A stretch of 64,000 nt of DNA from Nocardia takedensis NBRC 100417 (GTDB lineage: Bacteria > Actinomycetota > Actinomycetes > Mycobacteriales > Mycobacteriaceae). The notes below the pieces were generated by a model, which was given only the letters and a program-made list of their open reading frames with translations, was not told the DNA's origin and did no database searches. Both the position numbers and the translations under genes were made by a program. The DNA lies in NCBI RefSeq assembly GCF_000308695.1, contig NZ_BAGG01000266.1, positions 124,001 through 188,000 on the forward strand. The letters run 5' to 3'. Below are positions 1 to 7,269 of this stretch, piece by piece; the stretch's first letter is position 1, and every line of letters begins with the position of its first letter.

Positions 1-110
1 AAGACGTCTTCGGCGGTACTCGAGACCGTCAGCGACACCTCGACGGCCGGATGTCCGTCGGGGTCGGTCGTCGTCGTGGAGCGCAGATCCGCGAGGGCGG
101 ACGATGGCAT
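1..110 (-). CDS. Hypothetical protein, N-terminal fragment (runs off window)
   Basis: The first 36 codons of a leftward gene that continues beyond the window edge. It starts with MPSSALADLRSTTTTDPDG. The ATG is preceded by an excellent Shine-Dalgarno sequence (AAGGAGGTGGGTGCC before the ATG), which is the main reason to believe in the gene. The visible part is polar and shows no signal peptide. It is too short to place in a family, so no function is assigned. Confidence 0.55.
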   Translation of the reverse strand, partial: MPSSALADLRSTTTTDPDGHPAVEVSLTVSSTAEDV

Positions 111-172
111 GGCACCCACCTCCTTGGCACCGATGCATTACCCTCGCGGCGCGGCGTCAAACGACGGTGTCC

Positions 173-586
173 CTAGCCGGACAGGCTCGGCAGCAGCGAG
201 CTGAATCCGCCACCGCTACACGTTCCGTCGGCGGCGACCTGCACGGTCAGCGGTTCCACCCACACCGCGGCGCTGAGATAGCCGACCGAGGCGGTGAGCG
301 TGTGTGATCCCGCGGCCGCCGGGGTCCATCGGGTCTCGAGCTCGCCGGTCAGGTACGCGGACCCGGAGGTGGAGCCGATCCGGGTCCCGTTGTCGTAGAA
401 GCTCGCGGAGGCGGGGGAGGGCGGTTCATCGATCGACAGCGTGTAGGCGCAGCCCGCGACGATCGTCGCGCTCGACAGCGACATCGTGTAGTAGCCGGGC
501 GCCGCCGCGGCCTGCGGCGCGGCGACCGCCAGCGCGGCGGCTGCCGCGCCGATCGCTGAGAGGCCGTGTCCTGCGGAAATTCTCAT
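173..586 (-). CDS. Small secreted Ig-like-fold protein, function unknown
   Basis: A 137-residue protein with a Sec signal peptide: positive MRIS start, an Ala-rich hydrophobic stretch to about residue 28, and an AAA-type cleavage site. The mature part is rich in Ser, Thr, Ala and Gly. It carries the alternating pattern of an Ig-like beta sandwich (segments such as AASFYDNGTRIGS-like and AGSHTLTASVGYL), as in bacterial Ig-like repeats. There are two cysteines, one in VAGCAY near the mature N-terminus and one in GTCSGGG near the end, which could form a disulphide. Many Nocardia and mycobacteria encode such small exported proteins next to unrelated genes. The Ig-like assignment is inference from composition and length. 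No enzyme motif is visible. The gene is divergent from the PAS-ANTAR gene. Confidence 0.6.
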   Translation of the reverse strand: MRISAGHGLSAIGAAAAALAVAAPQAAAAPGYYTMSLSSATIVAGCAYTLSIDEPPSPASASFYDNGTRIGSTSGSAYLTGELETRWTPAAAGSHTLTASVGYLSAAVWVEPLTVQVAADGTCSGGGFSSLLPSLSG

Positions 587-725
587 TGAATCTCGTTTCT
601 GCGATACCGCAGGCGGACCGGTTCGGGCCGCCCCCGGGTGAGTCTAGAGATGAAAGAGGTGTGTTTCAGACGCAGGAAACAGGGGCTCGACAGTGTTTCG
701 TGGACGGTGGTGGACCCGGATCGGT

Positions 726-757
726 GACAGAAGTCCTCATTTTCGAGGACTTCTGTC
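726..757. promoter_or_regulatory. Perfect 13-bp inverted repeat with 6-nt loop upstream of the PAS-ANTAR gene
   Basis: GACAGAAGTCCTC (726-738) and GAGGACTTCTGTC (745-757) are exact reverse complements separated by ATTTTC. The element lies 83 bases before the PAS-ANTAR start, in the 254-base gap between two divergent genes. No T-run follows on the right, so it looks like an operator or an RNA hairpin in the leader rather than a terminator. ANTAR proteins bind paired hairpins with hexanucleotide loops. This loop has the right length and A at position 1, but lacks the usual G at position 4, so a direct ANTAR site is only a possibility. Confidence 0.55.
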
Positions 758-840
758 CTCTTGTTCGGTCGACAGTGCCACCTGAGCTGTTTGTGACTTC
801 CGGTGGCGGAAATAATGAGAGCGTGTACGACCACGAGACG

Positions 841-1473
841 ATGAAATCGGGCTTGGAGCCCCGGTTTCCGCTACTGACGGGAAGCTTCCGGTTCTGGTTC
901 GCCGACGAGCGCTGGGAGTGGTCCGACGAGGTCGCCGCCTTGCACGGCTACAGCTCGGGCGAGGTCGCGCCGACCACCGAGCTGCTGCTGGCGCACAAGC
1001 ACGTCGAGGACCGCGACGAGGTCGCCGACACCTTGGCCACGGTCGTGGAGACCGGACTGCCGTTCAGCAGCCGCCACAGGATCATCGACACCGCCGGGCA
1101 CGTGCACCACGTGCTGGTCGTCGGCGACCAACTACACGACGACGACGGCATGGTCGTGGGGACCTCCGGGTTCTACGTCGACGTCACCGACACGGTCGCG
1201 GCCGAACGGCGCGAGATCATCGATGAGGAACTACCCGAACTGCTGGCGGTGCGCGAGGTGATCGAACAGGCCAAAGGGGCGTTGATGGCCATCTACGGCA
1301 TCAACGCCGAACAAGCGTTCGCGGTCCTGGTGTGGCGCTCGCAGGAGACCAACACCAAACTGCGGGTGCTCTCGGAGAAACTGGTGGCCGGACTCGTCGA
1401 CTTCGGCGGCGCGAACACCCGCACCCGCACCCTGTTCGACCACCTGCTGCTGACCGTGCACGAACGCCCCTGA
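841..1473 (+). CDS. PAS and ANTAR domain-containing regulator
   Basis: A 210-residue cytoplasmic regulator. Residues about 10-120 form a PAS fold (FWFADERWEWSDEVAALHG at the start, then RHRIIDTAGHVHHVLVVGD and a GTSGFYVDVTD end strand). Residues about 125-185 form an ANTAR RNA-binding domain with the usual signature VIEQAKGALMAIYGINAEQAF followed by a three-helix bundle. ANTAR proteins bind nascent RNA and prevent transcription termination; the PAS domain would be the sensor. The next gene encodes a second ANTAR protein on the same strand. A GTG at 823 is an in-frame alternative start, and neither start has a strong Shine-Dalgarno. A perfect hairpin lies upstream at 726-757. The sensed signal cannot be read from the sequence. 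Confidence 0.85.
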   Translation: MKSGLEPRFPLLTGSFRFWFADERWEWSDEVAALHGYSSGEVAPTTELLLAHKHVEDRDEVADTLATVVETGLPFSSRHRIIDTAGHVHHVLVVGDQLHDDDGMVVGTSGFYVDVTDTVAAERREIIDEELPELLAVREVIEQAKGALMAIYGINAEQAFAVLVWRSQETNTKLRVLSEKLVAGLVDFGGANTRTRTLFDHLLLTVHERP

Positions 1474-1529
1474 ATCGGTCCCGGGCACCGAAATGTGTCC
1501 GGGACCGCCGCCGCGGGTAGGTGGCTGAC

Positions 1530-1856
1530 ATGGAGGACTACGCAACCCTCGACGGGGACGAGGCGGCGATCGCGGCGGCGCGGCAGGTCATCGAGCAGGC
1601 CAAGGGTGCGGTGATGCTGGTCTACGGGGTGCGGGCGGAGGAGGCGTTCACGATTCTGCGCGCCGCCTCCCAGGCCACCAACGTCAAGGCGCGCGAGGTG
1701 GCGGCGATGGTGGTCGAGCATCTGCCGCGGATGGGAGCCCCGAGCGATCTGGCGGCGCTGCGCGTCTCGCTGGACCGCGTCCTGTTCGGCCCGAACGGAC
1801 ACGGCGCGCCCGGCCGGGGACGCCCCCGCGACGGGAAGGATCGACGCGCGCGCTGA
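1530..1856 (+). CDS. ANTAR domain-containing protein
   Basis: A protein of about 108 residues consisting almost entirely of an ANTAR domain: RQVIEQAKGAVMLVYGVRAEEAF followed by SQATNVKAREVAAMVVEH. A basic, Gly/Arg-rich tail (GRGRPRDGKDRRAR) follows and could contact RNA. The likely role is transcription antitermination by RNA binding. It follows the PAS-ANTAR gene by 56 bases and precedes the sigma factor gene, so the three may form a regulatory block. The ATG at 1530 has AGGTGG at a good distance; a GTG at 1521 would add three residues. There is no sensory domain in the polypeptide, so activity would depend on expression level or a partner. Confidence 0.8.
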   Translation: MEDYATLDGDEAAIAAARQVIEQAKGAVMLVYGVRAEEAFTILRAASQATNVKAREVAAMVVEHLPRMGAPSDLAALRVSLDRVLFGPNGHGAPGRGRPRDGKDRRAR

Positions 1857-1885
1857 CACCGCCGGAAATTTTTCGCGATCGGAGG

Positions 1886-1911
1886 GTTTGGCGGGCGGAA
1901 ACCCTGGCTAC
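1886..1911 (+). promoter_or_regulatory. Candidate SigB/SigF-type promoter of the sigma factor gene
   Basis: GTTT (1886-1889), a 16-base spacer, then GGCTAC (1906-1911). This is close to the known alternative-sigma consensus of actinobacteria (GTTT or GNNT, 14-17 bases, GGGTAT/C), with one mismatch in the -10. It lies 43 bases before the chosen start of the sigma factor gene. It suggests autoregulation, as known for sigF and sigB genes. This is a sequence match only. Confidence 0.45.
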
Positions 1912-1953
1912 CCGGGCTCTCACCGGAAGTCGTCCCCGAACCTGAGGCCACTC

Positions 1954-2769
1954 ATGAACGGAAATCCGCCAACGACATCCCGATCGCCGCAGCGTGGCGG
2001 CGACTCCTACGACAACATCGAGCCGTGGCTGGACAAACTCGCCGCCCTCGCGCCGGACGATCCGCACCGCGGGGCGCTGCGCGAACACATCATCGGCCTG
2101 TGCCTGCCGTTGGCCGAACACATCGCGCGCCGGTTCACCGGGCGCGGCGTCGACTACGACGACCTGCACCAGATCGCGAGCCTCGGGTTGGTCGCCGCCG
2201 TCGACCGGTTCGACCCCGCTCGCGGATCGAGTTTCCTCGGGTTCGCGGTGCCGACCATGATGGGCGAGGTCCGTCGCCATTTCCGCGACCAGACCTGGAG
2301 TGTGCGGGTGCCGCGACGCACCAAGGAGGTGCATGCGCTGGTCGCGCCCGCCGTCGAGGAGTTGGGCCAGCGGTTGGGCCGGTCGCCGCGACCCGGCGAG
2401 ATCGCCGCCGAACTGGGCATCGACCAGGCCGAGGTCGCCCAGGCGCTGGTCGCCGCGAACTGCTATCGCGCGGATTCGCTGGACGCGGGCACCGAGGACG
2501 GGGAGTCGGCGGCCGCGCCGATCTCGGCGCGCCTGGGCGCGGACGAACGCTGCTACGGCCTGCTCGAGGACGCGATGGCGGTCCGACCGCTGCTGGCCGC
2601 GCTGCCCGAGCGGGAACGGCAGGTGCTGGTGTGGCGGTTCTTCGACAACCTGTCGCAGGCCGCCATCGCCGAACGCCTCGGGCATTCCCAGATGTACGTC
2701 TCACGGATGCTGGCGCGCATCCTGGACTCGCTGCGCCGCGAACTAGCCGTGACAGCGGAGGCCGACTGA
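1954..2769 (+). CDS. sigF: RNA polymerase sigma factor, SigB/SigF/SigG subfamily
   Basis: A group-3 sigma factor of 271 residues. Region 2 is clear: CLPLAEHIARRF, then DYDDLHQIASLGLVAAVDRFDP and FLGFAVPTMMGEVRRHFRD. Next come the RVPRR and EELGQRLGRSPRPGEIAAELGI region 3 helix-turn-helix, and region 4 with LPERERQVLVWRFFDNLSQ and AIAERLGHSQMYVSRMLARIL, which reads the -35 element. The gene has a GTTT-N16-GGCTAC box upstream. An RsbW-like kinase and RsbV-like antagonist at 41.9-42.8 kb are plausible partners, but they are not adjacent, and such genomes usually hold many paralogues. The ATG at 1954 follows a GAGG; an upstream frame from 1888 would put a start inside the promoter box. The symbol sigF reflects the subfamily, not proven orthology. 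Confidence 0.88.
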   Translation: MNGNPPTTSRSPQRGGDSYDNIEPWLDKLAALAPDDPHRGALREHIIGLCLPLAEHIARRFTGRGVDYDDLHQIASLGLVAAVDRFDPARGSSFLGFAVPTMMGEVRRHFRDQTWSVRVPRRTKEVHALVAPAVEELGQRLGRSPRPGEIAAELGIDQAEVAQALVAANCYRADSLDAGTEDGESAAAPISARLGADERCYGLLEDAMAVRPLLAALPERERQVLVWRFFDNLSQAAIAERLGHSQMYVSRMLARILDSLRRELAVTAEAD

Positions 2770-2917
2770 GGCGGCGCGACGGCGGACGCTGACCGAGTCG
2801 ACCGCAGACGCCGGCCGGGCCGAGCACGGACGCCGGCCGGGCCGTCGGAGGCCGCGCCCAGGACGACCGGAGTGTCGGATAGTCCGAGAGTCGGCCACCG
2901 GCCGGGCAAAACAGCAA

Positions 2918-2947
2918 CGGTCCGGAGCCGGAAAGCTTCGGACCGTC
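2918..2947. terminator. Bidirectional hairpin terminator
   Basis: ACGGTCCGGAGC (2918-2929) pairs with GCTTCGGACCGT (2936-2947) around a 6-base loop, with a single G-T pair. On the minus strand the stem is followed by TTGCTGTTTT, a U-rich tract, so it is a good rho-independent terminator for the GlsB-like gene. On the plus strand it is followed by CGCTATTT and could also end the sigma factor transcript. Confidence 0.65.
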
Positions 2948-2989
2948 GCTATTTCGGGCTGGGCGCTGACGGCGCAGCGCGTCCGAGGG

Positions 2990-3268
2990 TCAGCGCACCG
3001 CGCCGCGGCGACCGGTGACCAACCGGACCAGGAACAGCAGGATGACCGCGCCGCCGAGGCAGGTGAAGAAGCTGAACCAGAGGCCGCCGCCTTCGACGTC
3101 GACGCCGAACAGTTTCAGCAGGAAGCCGCCGAGCAGGCCGCCGATGACGCCCACCACGATGTTGAGCAGGATGCCCTGCTGAGCGTCCGTTTTCATGATC
3201 TTGCTGGCGATCCATCCGGCCAAGCCGCCGATGATGATCCAACCGATGATTCCGAGACCGAGCATCAT
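2990..3268 (-). CDS. GlsB/YeaQ/YmgE family stress-response membrane protein
   Basis: A 92-residue, three-helix, glycine-rich inner-membrane protein. The segments are LGLGIIGWIIIGGLAGWIASKI, then GILLNIVVGVIGGLLGGFLL, then WFSFFTCLGGAVILLFLVRLV, followed by a basic end (GRRGAVR). The GG-rich helices and the KIMK loop are typical of the transglycosylase-associated/GlsB family, whose members are often induced by general stress; their biochemical role is unknown. A strong GGTTC-N14-GGGTAT box on the minus strand (3331-3354) lies 63 bases upstream and fits a SigB/SigF-type promoter. Two ATG codons stand side by side. GGAG is better spaced for the second one (3265), which would shorten the protein by one residue. 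Confidence 0.88.
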   Translation of the reverse strand: MMLGLGIIGWIIIGGLAGWIASKIMKTDAQQGILLNIVVGVIGGLLGGFLLKLFGVDVEGGGLWFSFFTCLGGAVILLFLVRLVTGRRGAVR

Positions 3269-3330
3269 CTTCTCCGATTCGTTCGAGATGCCGCGTCCGC
3301 GCCGCGAGGTGCCGCGCGCACGGCCACGGC

Positions 3331-3354
3331 ATACCCCCGCCGGCCGAGCCGAAC
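3331..3354 (-). promoter_or_regulatory. SigB/SigF-type promoter of the GlsB-like gene
   Basis: Read on the minus strand: GTTC (3354-3351), 14 bases, GGGTAT (3336-3331). This is the best match to the actinobacterial stress-sigma consensus in the window. It sits upstream of a gene of a known stress-induced family. A second box on the plus strand (3379-3403) begins 24 bases away in the opposite direction. Confidence 0.6.
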
Positions 3355-3375
3355 CACATTCCGCGCGCAGGCCGA

Positions 3376-3720
3376 TTGGTTCGTTTCGTGACGAATGGGG
3401 TAGTCCGCTGCCGGGCGGCAGTGCCGCCGTGAGACGCGGTCGCGCGGGCGGGTCACCGCCGCCGATCGCGCGTTCGGGTCGACAACGGCGTCGGCTCGGA
3501 CGGCCGAGGGCCGCCGTCGCCGCAGTGACGGCGGCCCGTCGCCTTCCTCCCCGGGTTCCTGGTCCGCCCTGCCGGACGGTCTCTCCCGGCTCCGGCAGGG
3601 CGAACTGTGGCGAGCGGCCACCGCCCCGAGCAGGGTGAGCGGCGCCGGATCGCCCGAGCGGGTACGGAGGGCAGTCCCACCCGCTCCCTGTTCCGACTAC
3701 CCGCCGTTTGTGCGTTCAAC
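3376..3720. other. Non-coding region with converging stress-type promoters and two strong stem-loops (candidate small RNA locus)
   Basis: The 500-base gap between 3268 and 3769 has no convincing gene. On the plus strand, GTTC (3379-3382)-N15-GGGTAG (3398-3403) points right. On the minus strand, GTTG (3720-3717)-N14-GGGTAG (3702-3697) points left. Between them lie two perfect 11-bp stems: GGGCCGCCGTC/GACGGCGGCCC (3508-3518/3527-3537) and GCCCTGCCGGA/TCCGGCAGGGC (3566-3576/3591-3601). A short GGCGGCA-G-TGCCGCC palindrome is at about 3415. A small hairpin with a GAAA loop at 3729-3742 could end the DUF72 transcript. The arrangement could produce one or two structured small RNAs. This is inference from sequence elements only. 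Confidence 0.4.
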
Positions 3721-3768
3721 CAGCGATTTCGCTGAAAAGCGACCCGATGGGAACGACTCGGCAACGGT

Positions 3769-4542
3769 TTACGACGGGGCCGCCGGAATCGCGGTCGGTG
3801 TCCGTTCCACGGTGACGCCGCGGGCGGCGGCGAGGCGGGCGAAGGTGACCGCGTCGCGGAGGGCGGCGCCGCCGGGATCGTTGTTGAAATAGACGAAAAC
3901 GTCCTCGGTGGACCAGGTCTCGCGTAGGCGGTCGACCCAGGAGCGCAGCGCGGTGGACCCGTAGCGCGGCCAAGGCCGCGCGCGTCCGTGGTGCAGGCGC
4001 AGGTAGCCCCAGTCCGCCGTGCGCCACAGCGGGGTGACCGGGCGTGATCCGGCGTCGGCCCAGCACAGGCTCGCGCCGTGCCGCTCGAGGACCGCGCGTA
4101 CGCGGGGAATCCACCAGGTGTCGTGCCGGGGTTCGACGGCCACCCGGATCTCGCGGGGGAAACAGCGCAGGCAGCGGTCGAGCAGGTCGGGGTCGGCGGG
4201 CAGGGTCGGCGGGAGTTGCAGCAGGATCGGTCCCAGCTTCGCGCCGAGGTTCCCGGCGTGCTCGAGCAGTCGCCGCACCGGTTCCTCGGGTTCGCGCAAC
4301 CGCTTGACGTGGGTGAGGAATCGACTGGCCTTGACCGCGATCCGGAAGTCCGGCGGCGTCCGCTCGCGCCATCCGGCGAAGGTCTCGGGGCTGGGCAGAC
4401 GATAGAAGGCGTTGTTGATCTCGACGGTGGCGAACCGCTCGGCGTAGTGCTCGAGCCACGACCGTTGGGCCAGGCCGGGCGGATACAGGACGCCGCGCCA
4501 GTCCCGGTACTGCCAACCGGAGGTGCCGACGAAGAAGGTCAT
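3769..4542 (-). CDS. DUF72 domain-containing protein (YecE family)
   Basis: A 257-residue protein matching the DUF72/YecE family over its full length. It begins MTFFVGTSGWQYRDWRGVLYP, then has the TVEINNAFYRLP segment, FRIAVKASRFLTHVKRL, LGPILLQLPP and VAVEPRHDTWW, and ends with DVFVYFNNDPGGAALRDA. The family adopts a TIM-barrel fold and resembles a sugar-phosphate isomerase/endonuclease IV-like barrel; the physiological substrate is unknown. It is transcribed alone, leftward, with no partner gene. The ATG at 4542 gives the canonical family start (VGTSGW close to the N-terminus), so an extension to 4570 is unlikely. Confidence 0.88.
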   Translation of the reverse strand: MTFFVGTSGWQYRDWRGVLYPPGLAQRSWLEHYAERFATVEINNAFYRLPSPETFAGWRERTPPDFRIAVKASRFLTHVKRLREPEEPVRRLLEHAGNLGAKLGPILLQLPPTLPADPDLLDRCLRCFPREIRVAVEPRHDTWWIPRVRAVLERHGASLCWADAGSRPVTPLWRTADWGYLRLHHGRARPWPRYGSTALRSWVDRLRETWSTEDVFVYFNNDPGGAALRDAVTFARLAAARGVTVERTPTAIPAAPS

Positions 4543-4708
4543 CGTCGCGAACGGCGCTGTCCCGGAACACTATACGGCGTCATCGGGGGACCGTCCTGTT
4601 CGCGTCGGCGGGTCGCCTTTCCCGTGTCCCGCCCGGCCGGCGCAGAGAGGGGGGCGCCGACCGGGGCGGGGTTCGACGCCAACCTGGGAAGCGTCGAACA
4701 TCTACACG

Positions 4709-4735
4709 GTGGGAGCGATCGGCACTCGCTCCCAC
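4709..4735. terminator. Stem-loop downstream of the small secreted protein gene
   Basis: GTGGGAGCGA (4709-4718) and TCGCTCCCAC (4726-4735) form a perfect 10-bp stem with a 7-base loop. It lies 112 bases after the stop of the leftward gene at 4848-5030, in the 305-base gap before the DUF72 start. There is no T-run, as is common for actinobacterial terminators. I see nothing else in this gap. Confidence 0.5.
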
Positions 4736-4847
4736 TACCGGCCCTACCCCGCCCCGGGACGCTGAATCATCCGGGGGGGAGATCGGAAGCCGACAGCGGG
4801 CGGGTCGTGCACGGCCGGCCGAGGGCCCGGCCGCGCACCTGCCGACC

Positions 4848-5030
4848 TCAGAGGCAGACGCTGATGCTGAACGGTCCGATCGGGACGTTCAGGCACACGG
4901 CGACCGAGCCGACCGCGGTGGCGGAGGGCACGGTGGTGGCGGGCGCGGCCGAGGCGGCCGGCGCGGCGATGGCTCCCAGCGACAGCGCGATGGCGGCGGC
5001 CGCGGAGATCTTGGTGGTCTTGGTGAACAT
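4848..5030 (-). CDS. Small secreted protein, function unknown
   Basis: A 60-residue exported peptide. The signal peptide is MFTKTTKISAAAAIALSLGA, followed by IAAPAASAAPA with an ASA-type cleavage site near residue 28. The mature peptide has about 30 residues and ends VAVCLNVPIGPFSISVCL, so it has two cysteines that could form a loop. Short proteins with a C-terminal VCLNVPIG...SVCL-like end occur in several copies in Nocardia-type genomes (recalled, not searched); their role is unknown. GAGGTGTCCCCT before the ATG is a plausible ribosome binding site. A stem-loop lies at 4709-4735. The very long open frame that runs through this region on the same strand is a high-GC shadow, not an extension. 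Confidence 0.65.
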   Translation of the reverse strand: MFTKTTKISAAAAIALSLGAIAAPAASAAPATTVPSATAVGSVAVCLNVPIGPFSISVCL

Positions 5031-5226
5031 AGGGGACACCTCGGGTGAACGGAGTGGCGACTTTTCGGACCGGGTCGGTCCGACTGACATCATGCGCCGC
5101 GCCCCCGATACAGGGCAAGAGTCCGTCCTGCCCCGAATCCTTCGCGTGACCGGTCGGTGTGATCGGCCGAGACGATGGTTCCGCGGCGGATCATCCGCTG
5201 TCGAACGGCTTGCTAGGCTCGGGGAT

Positions 5227-5697
5227 ATGACCGTCCCGCGCGTCGTCGAGCCGGACCTGTCGTTCCTGCTCGACCACACCAGCCACGTCCTGCGCACCCG
5301 GATGGCGGCGGCGCTCGCCGAGATCGGGCTCACCCCGCGCATGCAGTGCGTGCTGTTGCACGCCATCGGGCAGGAGCGCACCCAGGCGCAGTTGGCGGAG
5401 ATCCGCGGCATCGACAAGACGACCATGGTCGCCACCGTCGACGCGCTGGAGAAGGCGGGATTCGCGCGGCGGGTGCCGTCGAGCACCGATCGGCGGGCCC
5501 GGATCATCGTCGTCACCGAGGCGGGCGCGGAGATCGCCCGGCGCGGGCAGGAGATCGCCGACGGCGTGCACGCGGCGGCGTTGAATTCGCTGCCCGCCGC
5601 GGACCGCGACGTCCTGGTGCGGGCGATGGAGCGCCTGGCCGCCGAACATCTGGCCGATCCGGTGGAAGCGGCCGGAGTGCGCCGAGCCCGACAGTAG
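5227..5697 (+). CDS. MarR family transcriptional regulator
   Basis: A 156-residue winged-helix regulator. Residues 9-40 form the dimerisation helix (LSFLLDHTSHVLRTRMAAAL). The DNA-recognition part follows: GQERTQAQLAEIRGIDKTTM and VATVDALEKAGFARR. The wing contains the classic VPSSTDRRARIIVVTEAG, in which the DRR motif contacts DNA. The gene ends 47 bases before a major facilitator efflux gene. A near-perfect 23-bp palindrome lies between them, so the protein most likely represses the pump and is released by a drug or aromatic ligand. This layout (marR upstream of a DHA2 pump) is common; the ligand is unknown. Confidence 0.88.
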   Translation: MTVPRVVEPDLSFLLDHTSHVLRTRMAAALAEIGLTPRMQCVLLHAIGQERTQAQLAEIRGIDKTTMVATVDALEKAGFARRVPSSTDRRARIIVVTEAGAEIARRGQEIADGVHAAALNSLPAADRDVLVRAMERLAAEHLADPVEAAGVRRARQ

Positions 5698-5714
5698 ATC
5701 GGTAATAGATAGTT

Positions 5715-5737
5715 CCGTAACAGATTATCTGTTACGG
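5715..5737. promoter_or_regulatory. MarR-type operator before the MFS pump gene
   Basis: CCGTAACAGAT and ATCTGTTACGG are perfect 11-base arms around a single central T (5715-5737). The palindrome ends 7 bases before the GTG start of the pump gene, so bound repressor would cover the start of transcription or translation. Its length and AT-rich core fit MarR-family operators. It is the only such element next to a MarR gene in this part of the window. Confidence 0.75.
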
Positions 5738-5744
5738 TCTTTTC

Positions 5745-7148
5745 GTGATCTCCTCTCGCGGCGCCGCGCTGGCGGTACTCGCCACCGGCATGCTGATGAC
5801 CATCCTCGACGGCAGCATCGTCACCGTCGCCATGCCCGCCATGCAGGCCGACCTCGGACTCTCCGCGGCGGGGCTGACCTGGGTCGTCAATGCCTACCTG
5901 ATCGCCTTCGGCAGTCTGCTGCTGCTCTCCGGCCGCCTGGGCGACCTGCTCGGCCGCCGCCGGGTGCTGCTCGCGGGCACGGGCGTCTTCGTCGCGGCCT
6001 CGGTGCTGGCCGGCCTCGCCACCGACCCGTCGGTCCTCATCGCGGCCCGCTTCCTCCAAGGCGTCGGCAGCGCCATGTCCGGCGCGGTCTCCCTCGGCAT
6101 CGTGGTGACGCTGTTCCCCCGACCCGACGAGCGCGCGAAAGCCTTCGGCGTCTTCGCCTTCACCGGGGCCGCGGGGGCGTCGCTGGGGCAGGTCCTCGGC
6201 GGCGTGCTGACCGACGCGCTGAGCTGGCACTGGATCTTCCTGATCAACGTGCCGATCGGTGTGGCCGCCTTGGCGCTGACCGTCGTCTTCGTCCCCGCCG
6301 ACGCGGGTCTGGGGTGGCGTGCGGGTGCCGACCTGCTCGGTGCGGGCCTGGTGACGGTCGGGTTGATGGCGCTGATCGCGGCGGTGGTGGAACCGGAGGT
6401 GCGGTGGAGCGGCGCGGTCGCGGCCGTCGTCCTGCTGGGCGGTTTCCTGCTCCGGCAGGCCAAGGCCCGCACCCCGCTGATGCCGCTGCGCCTGTTGCGC
6501 TCGCGTCAGGTCGCGGGGGCGAACGCCCTGCAGATCCTGATGATCGGCGCGATGTTCTCCTTCCAGATCCTCATCGCCCTCTATATGCAGAGCGTCCTGC
6601 GTTATTCGGCGCTCGAGACCGGACTGGCGATGCTGCCCGCCGCGCTGGCCATCGCCGTCATCTCGCTGGTGGTCTCGGCGCGCGTGATCGCCCGGGTGGG
6701 CGAACGTCTGACGCTGATGATCGGCCTGGCCGCGCTCACCCTGGCCCTCGGACTGCTGACCGGGCTGCCGGTGCACGCCGACTACGTCACCGATCTGCTG
6801 CCGGTGATGCTGCTGGTCGCCGGCGGCGGACTCGCCCTGCCCGCGCTGACCGGACTCGGAATGTCCGGCGCGGGCCCCGCCGACGCGGGGTTGGCCTCGG
6901 GGCTGTTCAACACCACCCAGCAGTTGGGCATGGCCCTGGGCGTGGCGGTCCTGTCCACGCTGGCCGCGCAGCGCAGCGCCGCGCGGGTCGCGGCGGGCGT
7001 CGCCGAATCCGAGGCGCTGACCTCCGGATACCGCCTCGCCTTCGCGGTCGGGGCCGGGCTGCTGTTGGTCTCGATCGGCATCGCCGCGGTGATCCTGCGC
7101 AATCCGACGCCCGTCGAGGGTCGGGGCGTGGCGGCGCCGGTCGGCTGA
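5745..7148 (+). CDS. MFS transporter, DHA2 family (drug efflux)
   Basis: A 467-residue major facilitator with about 14 membrane segments. Family features are LATGMLMTILDGSIVTVAMP in helix 1 (LDGSIVTVAMPAM is the D-helix motif of DHA2 pumps), GRLGDLLGRRRVLL as the loop 2-3 motif, ARFLQGVGSAMSGA in helix 4, and GAAGASLGQVLGGVLTD, which is antiporter motif C. The predicted role is proton-driven export of hydrophobic drugs. It starts with GTG inside the region covered by the MarR operator, without a clear Shine-Dalgarno, so the transcript may be nearly leaderless. The substrate is unknown. Confidence 0.88.
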   Translation: MISSRGAALAVLATGMLMTILDGSIVTVAMPAMQADLGLSAAGLTWVVNAYLIAFGSLLLLSGRLGDLLGRRRVLLAGTGVFVAASVLAGLATDPSVLIAARFLQGVGSAMSGAVSLGIVVTLFPRPDERAKAFGVFAFTGAAGASLGQVLGGVLTDALSWHWIFLINVPIGVAALALTVVFVPADAGLGWRAGADLLGAGLVTVGLMALIAAVVEPEVRWSGAVAAVVLLGGFLLRQAKARTPLMPLRLLRSRQVAGANALQILMIGAMFSFQILIALYMQSVLRYSALETGLAMLPAALAIAVISLVVSARVIARVGERLTLMIGLAALTLALGLLTGLPVHADYVTDLLPVMLLVAGGGLALPALTGLGMSGAGPADAGLASGLFNTTQQLGMALGVAVLSTLAAQRSAARVAAGVAESEALTSGYRLAFAVGAGLLLVSIGIAAVILRNPTPVEGRGVAAPVG

Positions 7149-7269
7149 CTCGACCCTGATTACGAACGGCCCGCGCGGGAACGTCCCTACCGGACATTCT
7201 CTCCGGGTTACCCGACAGCCGGGCGAGATCGCCGACCGCCCAGATCCGCGACGACGGGAGTCGACCCGC

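Noticed and set aside
1495..1520. GTGT-N16-GGGTAG before the second ANTAR gene as a SigB-type promoter
   Set aside because: The -10 would overlap the AGGTGG ribosome binding site of the same gene, so it could not serve both; likely coincidence.
3453..3764. Minus-strand open frame of 103 codons in the 3.4-3.7 kb gap
   Set aside because: Arg/Pro/Ser-rich, no ribosome binding site, and it contains both strong stem-loops; unlikely to be translated.
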